DNA from: Labilibaculum manganireducens
GTDB taxonomy: Bacteria; Bacteroidota; Bacteroidia; Bacteroidales; Marinifilaceae
Direction: 5' to 3'
Length of the DNA: 64,000 nucleotides
NCBI RefSeq assembly: GCF_002843385.1
Contig: NZ_MVDE01000007.1
Coordinates: forward strand, 1 to 64,000
Shown here: one piece after another, positions 27,539-37,400 of the stretch
How positions within the stretch are numbered: position 1 is the first letter of the stretch
Layout of the letters: the number at the start of each line of letters is the position of its first letter
Made by a program: the position numbers and the translations under genes
Notes under the pieces: generated by a model
Databases searched by the model: none
The model's input: the letters and a program-made list of their open reading frames with translations, nothing else
Told to the model about the DNA's origin: nothing

Positions 27539-28078
27539 TTATTCTTCCACAATCGACAAACGGTTGGTTTCCACATGATAAAACAAAGGAGCAACTGTAA
27601 TTTTCGGATATTTCACACGCAATCGCTTGGCTTCAGTCACTACAAATTCTATTTCATTTCCTATTTCGAACATGGGAGCAAAATTGGTAAAATGTTCTTC
27701 GGCTCTTTCAGGAGTCCAGCCGGCAGTACCAACCAAACCACTTATAAATTCATCCTTTCGGGAATGCAGATTAACCATGCCACAATTGTTGTGACCTATC
27801 AATGCAATATGCTTAATTCCTCCTACCGAAATTGCGTATGAAACTTTAAATTCGCTGTAACGAAGGTTAGCTCCTCCCGACCGAATAATGTATGAAAAGT
27901 TTTCTGGAATGTGCAGATGTTTGCGATTATCCATACACATACCAACCAAAAGCTGGGCTTCGGTATAAGTGGCAAAAGGCCGTTTTAAGTTATGGAACTC
28001 CAGCAGCAATCCAATGGGTGTATGTCGGTATTCCGGTAAAATATCCTCAATACAATTAACAGGTAGCAGTCGATTCAT
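27539..28078 (-). CDS. Beta-class carbonic anhydrase-like protein
   Basis: 179 residues. Zinc ligands of beta-carbonic anhydrases are present: Cys48 in CMDNR with the Asp50-Arg52 dyad, and His96/Cys99 in GHNNCGM. RSGGANLR follows the usual ..R.AGN. position, and the YAISVGGIKHIALIGH strand matches the family. It should bind zinc; CO2 hydration is likely but the class includes divergent members. No close operon partner: the next gene starts 118 bases upstream on the same strand. Confidence 0.82.
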   Translation of the reverse strand: MNRLLPVNCIEDILPEYRHTPIGLLLEFHNLKRPFATYTEAQLLVGMCMDNRKHLHIPENFSYIIRSGGANLRYSEFKVSYAISVGGIKHIALIGHNNCGMVNLHSRKDEFISGLVGTAGWTPERAEEHFTNFAPMFEIGNEIEFVVTEAKRLRVKYPKITVAPLFYHVETNRLSIVEE

Positions 28079-28196
28079 GATTACGATAGATATTTCATTT
28101 CCACTAAAAAATCATCATTTTACAGTGGTATGGTTTAGAATGATTCTAAAGATAGCCAAATGATTCTTCTGTGCAAATCAGAAATACAAAGAAGAA

Positions 28197-29042
28197 TTAT
28201 TCGACCGGATAATTTTCCAACTGTCCCCATTCCGCCCACGAACCATCATAAAGATATTTGCTGTTGGTTCGCACCAGCTCGCAGGCCAGCAAAACAATGC
28301 AAGCACTTACTCCCGATCCGCAGCAAAAAACCAAGGGTTTATTCTTTACGGATAAGCGTTCAAAAATCTCATTTAATTCATTTTTCGGCAGAAACATTCC
28401 TTTAGCCAAAACGCGGCTAAAAGGAAGATTAATGGATTTTGGAATGTGACCACTTTTCAAATTTTCCCTGGGTTCGGGAACTCTGCCCAAAAACCGGTCT
28501 TCTGAACGAACATCAATTACAAGGCTCTGCTCACTATTGATATTTTCGAGAATTTGTTCCGAATTCAAGACTGATTCCAGATTAAAATCAGCTTGAAAAT
28601 CGCCCGGTTCCAATTCGATGGATTTCTGGGTCTCAACGTCAAAATTTTCTTTACTCCAAACCGGCAAACCACCATTCAAAACAGCAACATCATTATGCCC
28701 CATTGCTTTAAACAACCACCAAACCCTTGGGCTTGAATAGGTACCTAAATTATCGTAAACAACTATTTTACTATTCTTATTAATTCCCAGTTTACGGCAC
28801 TCTGCGGTAAAACGATCCGGACTTGGAATCATATTTGAAATTGGATTGTCAGGATCACAAAATGTATTTTTCAAATCGAAAAAACGCGCATTTACAATTT
28901 GAACACCTTCGTATTCTGATTTTAACCCGGCCTTATTATCCTTTAGACTAGCATCAAGAATAAGCAGATTAGGATCATGCAAATGCTGAGAAAGCCATTT
29001 GGCTGAGACTACCGGTTGCAATTTGGTTTGAGTTTTTAACAT
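28197..29042 (-). CDS. sseA: 3-mercaptopyruvate/thiosulfate sulfurtransferase (double rhodanese)
   Basis: 281 residues with two rhodanese domains. The first, inactive one (about 10-130; DPNLLILDASL, RVWWLFKAMGHNDVAVLNGG) is followed by the active one (about 155-278) with LVIDVRSEDRF, GHIPKSINLPF and the loop CGSGVSA beginning at Cys241, which matches the CG[ST]GVT loop of mercaptopyruvate sulfurtransferases. It transfers sulfur from mercaptopyruvate or thiosulfate to a thiol acceptor or cyanide. It follows glsA by three bases, so the two are one transcript. Confidence 0.92.
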   Translation of the reverse strand: MLKTQTKLQPVVSAKWLSQHLHDPNLLILDASLKDNKAGLKSEYEGVQIVNARFFDLKNTFCDPDNPISNMIPSPDRFTAECRKLGINKNSKIVVYDNLGTYSSPRVWWLFKAMGHNDVAVLNGGLPVWSKENFDVETQKSIELEPGDFQADFNLESVLNSEQILENINSEQSLVIDVRSEDRFLGRVPEPRENLKSGHIPKSINLPFSRVLAKGMFLPKNELNEIFERLSVKNKPLVFCCGSGVSACIVLLACELVRTNSKYLYDGSWAEWGQLENYPVE

Positions 29043-29045
29043 GAA

Positions 29046-29960
29046 TTAAAAAATTGAAGATTCAGTTTCGCTGGTAAACAGTTCCAAAAATTTCATTCCC
29101 TTACTCGAATTTCCCTTTTTATTCAACCTTGGACTCCATACTGCAATGCTGTATTGATTAGGAAGAATGGCAACAATACCACCGCCAACACCACTTTTCC
29201 CTGGCAAACCAACTTTAAACGAGAATTCACCAGCTTCATCGTAAAAACCACACAATTGCATCACAGCATTAATTCTTTTCGATTTACTGGAACTTAAAAA
29301 TTTCTCATTAGTTATAGGATCTTTCCCATACGAAGCCAGAAAAAGGAATGTTCTGGCCAGCTCACTACAAGTCATTTCTATGGAGCACAAATTAAAATAA
29401 AAGTCCAAAACTGTATCAATGTCGTTACGGATATTCCCTAAATCCTTCATCAAATTGATTAGAGAAGCATTTCGATAACCTGTTGATTTTTCAGATTCTG
29501 CAATACGGGAACAATATTCAAGCGCAGAATTACCCGATAGACTTCTCACAAAATTCAGAAATTCTTCCTTCGGATTTTCCAGATGCTCCACCAAAACATC
29601 ACAAACAACCAATGCTCCTGCATTTATAAATGGATTACGCGGAATTCCCTGATCGTATTCCAACTGAACCAAGGAATTGAAAGGAGTACCGGATGGTTCA
29701 ACCCCCACTCTCTTCCATAAATCCTCATCTTCCAACTTGTATGCCATTACCAAGGACAAAACTTTTGAAATACTTTGTATGGAGAACTTTTCTTCTGAAT
29801 CTCCAATGCTGTAATTTTCGTTCGTATTCGTGATCAAATGAACTCCAAATTTACTTGGATCAACATCACGAAGTTCCGGAATATACGACGCAGGACTCCC
29901 GGAATCCTTATAATCGTCCATCTTTTTTAAAATCTCCGTAAATATCTCTTGGTATTCCAT
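29046..29960 (-). CDS. glsA: Glutaminase A
   Basis: 304 residues, the family's usual length. The serine-dependent glutaminase motif SISK (Ser63, Lys66) sits in EEKFSIQSISKVLSL; EPSGTPFNSLVQLE, GIPRNPFINAGALVV and SGVGGGIVAILPNQYSIAVWSPRLNKKGNS are signatures of the family. It hydrolyses glutamine to glutamate and ammonia and is often linked to acid resistance. Cytoplasmic, no signal peptide. Confidence 0.95.
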   Translation of the reverse strand: MEYQEIFTEILKKMDDYKDSGSPASYIPELRDVDPSKFGVHLITNTNENYSIGDSEEKFSIQSISKVLSLVMAYKLEDEDLWKRVGVEPSGTPFNSLVQLEYDQGIPRNPFINAGALVVCDVLVEHLENPKEEFLNFVRSLSGNSALEYCSRIAESEKSTGYRNASLINLMKDLGNIRNDIDTVLDFYFNLCSIEMTCSELARTFLFLASYGKDPITNEKFLSSSKSKRINAVMQLCGFYDEAGEFSFKVGLPGKSGVGGGIVAILPNQYSIAVWSPRLNKKGNSSKGMKFLELFTSETESSIF

Positions 29961-30225
29961 AAACCAGCTTATTAAGTTGGCTTAAAGTTACATTTTGAAC
30001 TGTAAAATCCTAATAGATTAAAATGAGTGTACAATACTCTATTTCCCATATGCAATACAAAGACAATAAGGATTTTGATCTAACTCTCTTCCAGTTTGTA
30101 TTTTGTGGTGATTGAGAGTCATAATGCAATTTCCGGCTTTCTTAAATTGATTATTATTGGAAAAATGCTGAAAAGCTATCAAACAACCGAAAATTATGTT
30201 CCTCTTTTTAGTCAAAGGTCAGTAA

Positions 30226-31557
30226 TCACCTTGTATTTTCCCTGATCTTATTCAACAGTTCTTCTCTCTTAAAAGGCTTTGCGATGTAATCGTTGCAACC
30301 AACATTCAAAGCCTTCTTTTTTTCGTTTCCAATGGCAAAAGCAGTTTGAGCAATAATGGGAATTTTATTGTGAAGCCCCCGAATTATCTTAACAGCTTCG
30401 TAACCATTTAAAACCGGCATTTTAATATCCATCAAAATCAATCCTAAATTTGCGTTCTTCCGACAAATGTCCACTGCTTCCTGTCCATTTTTTGCTCTTA
30501 AAAAATCGATTCCCGCATCGTTTAATATTCTTGATATGTAAAGAAAATTATATTCTTCATCTTCTGCAACAAGTACACAGCCAGGCCTTAAAACACTATT
30601 CAAATCTGCTTTTTCCTCTACTGTAGGTTTCTGAACAACGAAATCACCAGGAATTGTAAAATAGAATTTGGAACCAATTCCAAGATTGGATTCTACCCAA
30701 ATATCCCCACCTAATAAATTCACATTACCCCTGCAAATGGCTAAACCTAAGCCTGCTCCACCAATCGTTTTTGTTGTTTCAATCTCTGCCCTGTGAAAAC
30801 GATCAAAAATTTTCTCATGATATTCCGGAGCAATCCCAATTCCTGAATCCTTTACATAAAACAGCAATCGATCTTCCTTCGTCTCACACCCCAATTCAAC
30901 CTCTCCTTTTGGGGTATACTTTATTGCATTACTAATGAGATTATCCAGAATTTGTCCCAACTTTACTCTGTCGGAAAAAACAATGTGATCTGAACCGGAA
31001 AGAGTATTATTTAACCGAAGAGAAATATTTTTCCTTAAAATTGTTCCGTGAACTGAATAAATCTGTTCCAAAAATTCATTAAGATTAAACTGAGTTTTAT
31101 TAATGATCACATTTCCCGAATCTATTAGTGAAACATCCAATACATCATTAACTACATTAAGCAATTGATCCGAACTTTTAGTAATAATATCAAGGTACAT
31201 TTCCTTTTGATCTTTGGTCAGATCATTTTCTTTTAGAAGGCCTGCAAAACCTACAATCCCATTCATAGGAGTTCTTATTTCATGCGATATGTTCTGCAAA
31301 AAAGCAGTTTTCAACTGATCGCTCTCTCTGGCTTTCTTTTCTGCATTTCGAATTTTAATCAAATGCTTCTTTAGTAAGAAGTAAAACAAAATTCCAGTCA
31401 CCAAAACATAAAACCAACCTTTATAAGTTTGTATTTCTGTCAGATAATTGGGATCAGAGATTATCTTTTTCGCTAATTGATCAGAGAATGTGATCCATAA
31501 TCCTCCTATCAATAAGTATGAAATAAGAATTTTATATTCAAATTTTACTTTTACCAT
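30226..31557 (-). CDS. Hybrid histidine kinase with C-terminal receiver
   Basis: About 443 residues from the ATG at 31557 (an in-frame ATG at 31590 adds 11 residues). Two membrane helices (about 8-25 and 45-65) with a short periplasmic loop leave almost no sensor domain. HisKA has His92 in NISHEIRTPMNG; HATPase_c has NLISNAIKYTP (N box), KDSGIGIAP (G1) and GGAGLGLAI (G2); the receiver has Asp377 in LILMDIKMPVLNG. It should autophosphorylate and pass the phosphate to its own receiver, but no output domain or cognate regulator is next to it. Confidence 0.93.
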   Translation of the reverse strand: MVKVKFEYKILISYLLIGGLWITFSDQLAKKIISDPNYLTEIQTYKGWFYVLVTGILFYFLLKKHLIKIRNAEKKARESDQLKTAFLQNISHEIRTPMNGIVGFAGLLKENDLTKDQKEMYLDIITKSSDQLLNVVNDVLDVSLIDSGNVIINKTQFNLNEFLEQIYSVHGTILRKNISLRLNNTLSGSDHIVFSDRVKLGQILDNLISNAIKYTPKGEVELGCETKEDRLLFYVKDSGIGIAPEYHEKIFDRFHRAEIETTKTIGGAGLGLAICRGNVNLLGGDIWVESNLGIGSKFYFTIPGDFVVQKPTVEEKADLNSVLRPGCVLVAEDEEYNFLYISRILNDAGIDFLRAKNGQEAVDICRKNANLGLILMDIKMPVLNGYEAVKIIRGLHNKIPIIAQTAFAIGNEKKKALNVGCNDYIAKPFKREELLNKIRENTR

Positions 31558-31669
31558 ATCTAGTCTTCCTAATATCTGAAATGCCAACAATAGTACGCAG
31601 GCAAAACATTAAAGTTGAGCTTTTTGCAAAAAAAACAACAAGATCAATTGCAATTCTTTTTTTAGCTTA

Positions 31670-34057
31670 TCAGTTTATTTCGTTATCATTTTTTCCCACT
31701 ACGGTAAATTTCTTGTACAAAGTGTTGCCATGATTGTCAACCAAACTAAGCAGATGCTCTCCTTCATCCGGACTTAATTCCATCTGATGCAGATGAACCG
31801 TTGCCCCAATAAATTCACCATCCAAGTGCCAAAAAACTTCAGCTTCCGGATCGTGGTGAGCCATCTCGAAAACAACTTTCCCACGAATTCCATCCAAATC
31901 GATGGGAACAAAAATCTGATCGTTTCCTTTCGGATAAATCAGCTCCATCACTTCATGATTCCGGGCTCCGGAACAATCATCCCGAAAGGGGGGCAAAGGT
32001 CGGTACAACGCATTTCTTTTTTTATAGTACCATTCCATTGCCGGCGGCAAAACAAACCAGTTTACATGTTGCATATTAGTCACTTTCTCGCATTCAGAAT
32101 TCACCTGATACCTCTTGCCTGCATCCAAATGTACAAGTCTGTGATAAGGACAGGAATTGGTCTTCAAACCTGTCTCACAAACCAACATTGTATCAACAGT
32201 CTCGCACCACCTTCCTGCTCTGTATCCACTTTGCCTGCATACAGGAATCTCTTCCATCTCCTCAAACGGAATATCAAACCAAGAACCTGAAGGAAGTAAA
32301 TTAAATACATCGAACATGACAGGCGCTGCTGAACTTACACCTGTTAAGCCCGGCCGGCCTTCTCCATCAGCGTTGCCAACCCAAACCCCAACTACAAAAT
32401 CAGGTGTAGTCCCAATTGCCCAGGCATCGCGAAAACCAAAACTGGTTCCGGTTTTCCAGGCCACTTTACGTGATGAAGAAAAAGATTTCCACCCATTTTC
32501 ACCATCCGGTCTGTTGACTTCCAGCAAGGCTTCAAATGTTTGATAAACGGAAGCAGCACTTAGTCTTGATTGGATTTCAGGATTCCCTTTTTTTACAGAA
32601 TCCTGAAGTCGGTAAACTGGTTCACGAATATCATTCGGATAATAAGTTTTATTGTATTGATTGTAATGATTTAAGCTTCTTGCCAGTCCGGAATACATCC
32701 CGCATAAATCCCACAATGTACCTTCTGCCCCTCCCAAAATTAAAGACAATCCATAATGCCCTGCCGGACGATTAAGCGTACTCATTCCCAATATCTTCAA
32801 TAGGTGGTGAAACCGCTCTACACCGTAATTGCGAAGCATACGAACTGCAGGCACATTTAAAGACCGTGACAGCGCCTTTTGAGCAGGAACGGCACCATCG
32901 TAGCGAAGATTAAAATTCTTAGGCGAGTATCCTGCTATCTGAGTTGGAATATCAGGAATGAGCGTATTGGGAAGAATTTCTCCGCTATTCAGCATACCGG
33001 CAAATAAAAATGGCTTTAAAACACTACCTGTACTTCTCGCAGCACGAATAACATCTACCTGATTTCCATGATTTTCCTCATCCAATTTATCAGTATTTCC
33101 AACATAAGCTATGCTTTGACCAGTTTCCACATCTAAAACCAAAACAGCCATATTGTGAATTTGATTGGCCTCTAAATTCCGCTGATATTTTCGAACCAAC
33201 TCATTTACCTGCAATTGAAGCCGATAGTTTAAAGAGCTTGTAATTCGTTCGCCTGTATGTTCAACATTTGCCTGATCCAATAAATGAGGAGCCAACATTG
33301 GCAATGAATGAATTTTAGAAGGTATTTCTTCTAATTTTGCCAATTTACAAGTGATGGAATCAATAACTCCTCTTTCCACCAACCGATCCAAAAGGCGATT
33401 GCGTTTATCATGAAGTTTCCTGCTGTTTCTTCCCGGATAAATTAATGAGGGAGCATTTGGCAATACTGCTAAAGCAGCAGCTTCTGCCCATGATAAATCT
33501 TTGGCATTTCGTGCAAAAAAACGCCACGAAGCAGCTTCCAATCCAACTACATTTCCTCCAAATGGAGCATGAGATGCGTACAAGGCAAGAATCTCCTTTT
33601 TAGAATATCCCAACTCTAAGCGAATCGATTTTATCATCTCAACCAGTTTCTGATAGAGGTTTCTGCTCTTGCCTTTGCGGGAAATACGAACCAACTGCAT
33701 GCTTAACGTACTTCCGCCGCTCACCACATGGCCAGCCTTTATATTTTGAATTAAAGCTCGTCCTAACGAAACCGGATTCACTCCCGGATGGTAATAAAAA
33801 TACTGATCCTCGAATGCCAAAAGCGATTGCTCAAACTTGTCCGGTATTTGTTCCGATTCCGGAAACCGCCATTGTCCGTCAGCAGCAATTCTGGCTCCAA
33901 GTAACTTTCCTTCTCTGCTATAAAGAATAGTTGATGTGGGATCGTGAAATAATTTTGATGGCAGAGAAAACCAGAAACTTACGCACAACAGCAAAAATGC
34001 CAACATTAAAATGCGGCATTTTTTAGATTGGCAATATTTTATTTTTGGTATTTTCAT
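31670..34057 (-). CDS. pbpC: Penicillin-binding protein 1C
   Basis: 795 residues. One N-terminal membrane anchor (ILMLAFLLLCVSFWF) is followed by a GT51 glycosyltransferase domain (about 60-235; FEDQYFYYHPGVNPVSLGRAL, GGSTLSMQLVR), a transpeptidase domain with the three active-site motifs SVLK (in STGSVLKPF), SLN (in SRSLNVPA) and KTG (in KTGTSFGFRDAW), and a C-terminal BiPBP_C domain (about 695-785). It makes and crosslinks peptidoglycan. In many Gram-negatives pbpC sits beside an alpha-2-macroglobulin gene, and so it does here. Confidence 0.95.
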   Translation of the reverse strand: MKIPKIKYCQSKKCRILMLAFLLLCVSFWFSLPSKLFHDPTSTILYSREGKLLGARIAADGQWRFPESEQIPDKFEQSLLAFEDQYFYYHPGVNPVSLGRALIQNIKAGHVVSGGSTLSMQLVRISRKGKSRNLYQKLVEMIKSIRLELGYSKKEILALYASHAPFGGNVVGLEAASWRFFARNAKDLSWAEAAALAVLPNAPSLIYPGRNSRKLHDKRNRLLDRLVERGVIDSITCKLAKLEEIPSKIHSLPMLAPHLLDQANVEHTGERITSSLNYRLQLQVNELVRKYQRNLEANQIHNMAVLVLDVETGQSIAYVGNTDKLDEENHGNQVDVIRAARSTGSVLKPFLFAGMLNSGEILPNTLIPDIPTQIAGYSPKNFNLRYDGAVPAQKALSRSLNVPAVRMLRNYGVERFHHLLKILGMSTLNRPAGHYGLSLILGGAEGTLWDLCGMYSGLARSLNHYNQYNKTYYPNDIREPVYRLQDSVKKGNPEIQSRLSAASVYQTFEALLEVNRPDGENGWKSFSSSRKVAWKTGTSFGFRDAWAIGTTPDFVVGVWVGNADGEGRPGLTGVSSAAPVMFDVFNLLPSGSWFDIPFEEMEEIPVCRQSGYRAGRWCETVDTMLVCETGLKTNSCPYHRLVHLDAGKRYQVNSECEKVTNMQHVNWFVLPPAMEWYYKKRNALYRPLPPFRDDCSGARNHEVMELIYPKGNDQIFVPIDLDGIRGKVVFEMAHHDPEAEVFWHLDGEFIGATVHLHQMELSPDEGEHLLSLVDNHGNTLYKKFTVVGKNDNEIN

Positions 34058-34110
34058 TTACTAAAAGAAAGCTTCCTTTTTGAATTTATTATTTTCCATT
34101 TAAAAAAACG

Positions 34111-34136
34111 CTGTCAGGTCTTTCAGACTCTGACTG
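34111..34136. repeat. REP-like palindrome A
   Basis: CTGTCAG, GTCT, loop TTC, AGAC, a single bulged T, then CTGACTG: a 7-bp stem (one mismatch) on a 4-bp stem. It has the same build as palindrome C in the same orientation. Confidence 0.7.
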
Positions 34137-34158
34137 ACCTGTTGTAATTGTTTGAAAC

Positions 34159-34183
34159 CTGACGGAGTCCTTGGACCCGTCAG
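34159..34183. repeat. REP-like palindrome B
   Basis: CTGACGG, a single bulged A, GTCC, short loop, GGAC, then CCGTCAG. It has the same architecture as A and C but the bulge is on the opposite arm, so it is inverted relative to them. It adjoins the transposase remnant. Confidence 0.75.
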
Positions 34184-34193
34184 AGTTTAACGA

Positions 34194-34367
34194 CTAATGA
34201 AAATGATTAGGCATTAAACACCATGCATAAACCTCGGCAATAGAATTAAGATACTTTTCAAAGAGTTCAAGGAATCTCTCATAATCACCTTCTTCAGAAA
34301 ATAAATCGCAAGAATTTATCCCACGATTATAAATATGATAATAATTTCCAGACTCTACCGGCTCCAT
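34194..34367 (-). pseudogene. N-terminal fragment of a REP-associated tyrosine transposase (RAYT, Y1_Tnp)
   Basis: 57 codons from ATG 34367 read as MEPVESGNYYHIYNRG...YERFLELFEKYL...VYAWCLMPNHFH and then stop. YHIYNRG and CLMPNHFH are the first strand and HUH metal site of Y1 transposases; the intact family is about 170-200 residues with a catalytic Tyr further on, so this copy ends exactly after its HFH motif and is inactive. REP palindromes lie on both sides, as expected for RAYTs, which are thought to mobilise REPs. Confidence 0.85.
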
Positions 34368-34394
34368 ACCTTCTCATTTATTACCTAAATAAAT

Positions 34395-34420
34395 CTGACA
34401 GGTGCTTCGCACTCTGTCAG
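34395..34420. repeat. REP-like palindrome C
   Basis: CTGACAG, GTGC, loop TTC, GCAC, a bulged T, then CTGTCAG: perfect apart from the bulge. It lies just past the stop codon of the alpha-2-macroglobulin gene and may also end that transcript. Confidence 0.8.
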
Positions 34421-34435
34421 GTTAACCTTTATATT

Positions 34436-37400
34436 TTACTTTACAACTTCGACCCATTGACCCGGATTGCGGGCATGAATACGATCATCGTACATAGCTT
34501 CACAATTTACTGTTGGCAGGTAATATTTTCCAACGTAAGCGACATTCATAGTAATCGAGAAGGTTTTGCTCTTGTTTCTATCCAAGTCAAAATAAGTATA
34601 CACACGATCGTCACGAATATCCTGATAAGTGGGAACATCAGATTTTACAAGTTCATCAACATCTCCGAAACGAGTATTAACAATCTCCCAACCCGATGGG
34701 AATATCTGAGTCAAAGCCATTTGCTCATAATTGTCCATCACACCCGGGTTTTCAATCCGAACTTCTACTTTAAAATCAGTTCCCTGATGCAGGTTTTTCA
34801 CATCAATCGGATTTCCCTGCATATCTTTGTAAGAAATCTTCATTTTCAGATTCTCCTCGGCAGAGGTCTGGTCACCCGTTGCAGGAATTCCACTCATACT
34901 TACCCGTGCATAAAGAACTCCATCGGATAGGTTGTTGACTTTTACACTTGGTTTTCCTGTTTTTAAATCCAAAGGAATTTGAATAAGCGGATTATTGCTC
35001 TTTAATTCCTGCATTTCACCACCATTTAGGGAATAGGAAATATTCAATTGCTTTGATTCTCCACGCCCTGCAAATTCTGCCATCCCAATTAAACAAAAGG
35101 CGGTTGTTTGTGTACTCATCCAGGACTTACTTGATAATTCTGCTGATAATTTCTGTACCAAAGGAAAAGCCTTAGTTTTTTTATCAAGCAAACTTAAAGT
35201 TTCCAGAATCATCGCTCTGTCACGGGTATCAGACCCAAAAGAACCTGAATTTTCACGATAAGCTTCCACTTCCGTTCCCAGATTTTCAATCAGATTCTCT
35301 GCAACTTCTGTTTGTCCTATTAAACGATAAGCTGCCGCCAATCTCCATTTTGCAGCTGATGAAAGTTTTGTTTGTTCTCTCATTCTGTTCATTGAAGCCA
35401 AGTCAGGCGTTTCAGCTTCGGCAAGAGTATATAAGCGGTATGCCTGCAGTAAATCATGACGGGAATAGTAAACACCACCGCGGTAAGAAGCATTCTCCCA
35501 GCTTTTAGCTGCAGATTTTTGATATCGTAACCAGGCAGATTTCAAGCCAATTGGTAAAGTATAGCCCATCTCCTGAGCCTTCAGCATAAAATGCCCTGCA
35601 TAACTGGTTCCCCAATCACTTTCGTAATCTCCTCCCGGCCAGTAGCTAAAACCGCCGTTTGGCATTTGAAAACTCAACAAGCGATTCAATCCTGCCTGAA
35701 CGTTTTTAGAAATCCGGGCTTTTTGTTCTGAATCCAGAGTCACTACCTTATCTAAAAATAACTGAGGAAAAACCGACGAAGTTGTTTGTTCAATGCATCC
35801 ATGAGGATATCCGATAAGGTATTCTAAACGACGGCCAAAATCGATAGGTGGAATATTCGACAATTCCAAAATCCCTTTGTTGGTTCCTTCCATTCCGGGT
35901 AGTTTCAATATATTAGCCCAGCTTTCACCTGCTTTTAACAAAGTGTCACTAACATTTACCACACGTGGATTCGGATTACGCACATCCAATTCAATATCAT
36001 ATGTTGTTTTTACATTTCCACTTTCTGCAAAAACTTTTACTTTGGCAACCCCCAATTTAGAAACCACTTTCAAATCAAAATCAATTACCTGCTCTCCCGT
36101 TTTTTCAAAAACCACGCTCTTTTCAAGACCGCCTTCGCTGATAAGAAATTCATTGGGTTCAATTCTAACTTTTACATTCTTAATTTTAGGATCCATAGCA
36201 AAAACAGTAACGGGTAATTTTACTGATTCGGCAGGACCAACCACTCTAGGCAAGGTTGCCAGTATCATTAAAGGCTTGCGGACCTGAATCGTTTTCTCGG
36301 CAGAACCATAAGCTCCCTTATTTCCTGCAACTACCATAGTACGAACAGAGCCAACATAGTTAGGCATGGTAATTTTATGCAATTTACTATCACCGGCATG
36401 TAATGTGTAAGGGCCATAAAACATTACCACAGGTTTAAACCGATTTGCCTTGGCTTGCTTCTTTTCACCCAAATCTTCATCACCTCCAATGGCAAATGCT
36501 TTTTCCAATCTGGCACCAAATGCCCCCATCACCAAATCGTACATGTCCCAGGTTTTCACTCCAAGAGCTTCGCGGGCATAAAATGTATTCCAGGGATTTG
36601 GTGTTTTAAAGCGTGTTAAATCAAGTAAACCATCATCAACAACAGCTAAAGTATACGTCATTGCCTTTCCATCCTTCTCCAAAACTGTCACCTCAAATTC
36701 TTTCTCCGGCTCCAACACATCAGGCATTTTAATTTCCGGATTCAATCGGGTATTTGGATCTTCCACCAAAATTGGAATCACACCATACATCCGAATTGGC
36801 AAATCGTTCTCGGTTTGAGCATGAGGCTGAACCAAACTTACACTAACATATGCATTGGGTGACATTTCCGAAGTTATCTCAAATGAAAACTCAGATTCAT
36901 TGGTTTTTGTATCAATCCAAAATGCTTGTAAAACTTTTGCTCCGGTTTCGATACTTACCAAAGCCTTACCCAATTTTGAAGAAGGAATTGTTACTGCAGC
37001 TTTTTCGCCAACGCTGTATTTGTCTTTATCAGAAGTAAAAGAAAGCATTGCGGCATTGCCTGGCATTCCTTCAGGAGTCCGGCCATACCATTTCGAAAAA
37101 TAAGCTGTTTCGCCGGTTGAATGTCCACTTACCGGATCAGTCACCCGAATTAAATAACGTCCGTAATCGTTCCAATCGTTGTATTTTATATTCAGCTTAA
37201 ATTTCGCTTTTCCCCCTTTGATGCTTACCCTTTGATGCGAAACAATCCGGGTTGATGAGCGGCTAATGTACGAAGCCAGATTTTCCTCGCCTGCATCCCA
37301 CCACCAACGCCAGTCAATCTTGTAAACTTTCACCTCCAAATCTTTCCGGTCAACAGGAGCTCCGTCGGAATTTACTGTGGCAATTTGAATTTCATGATCT

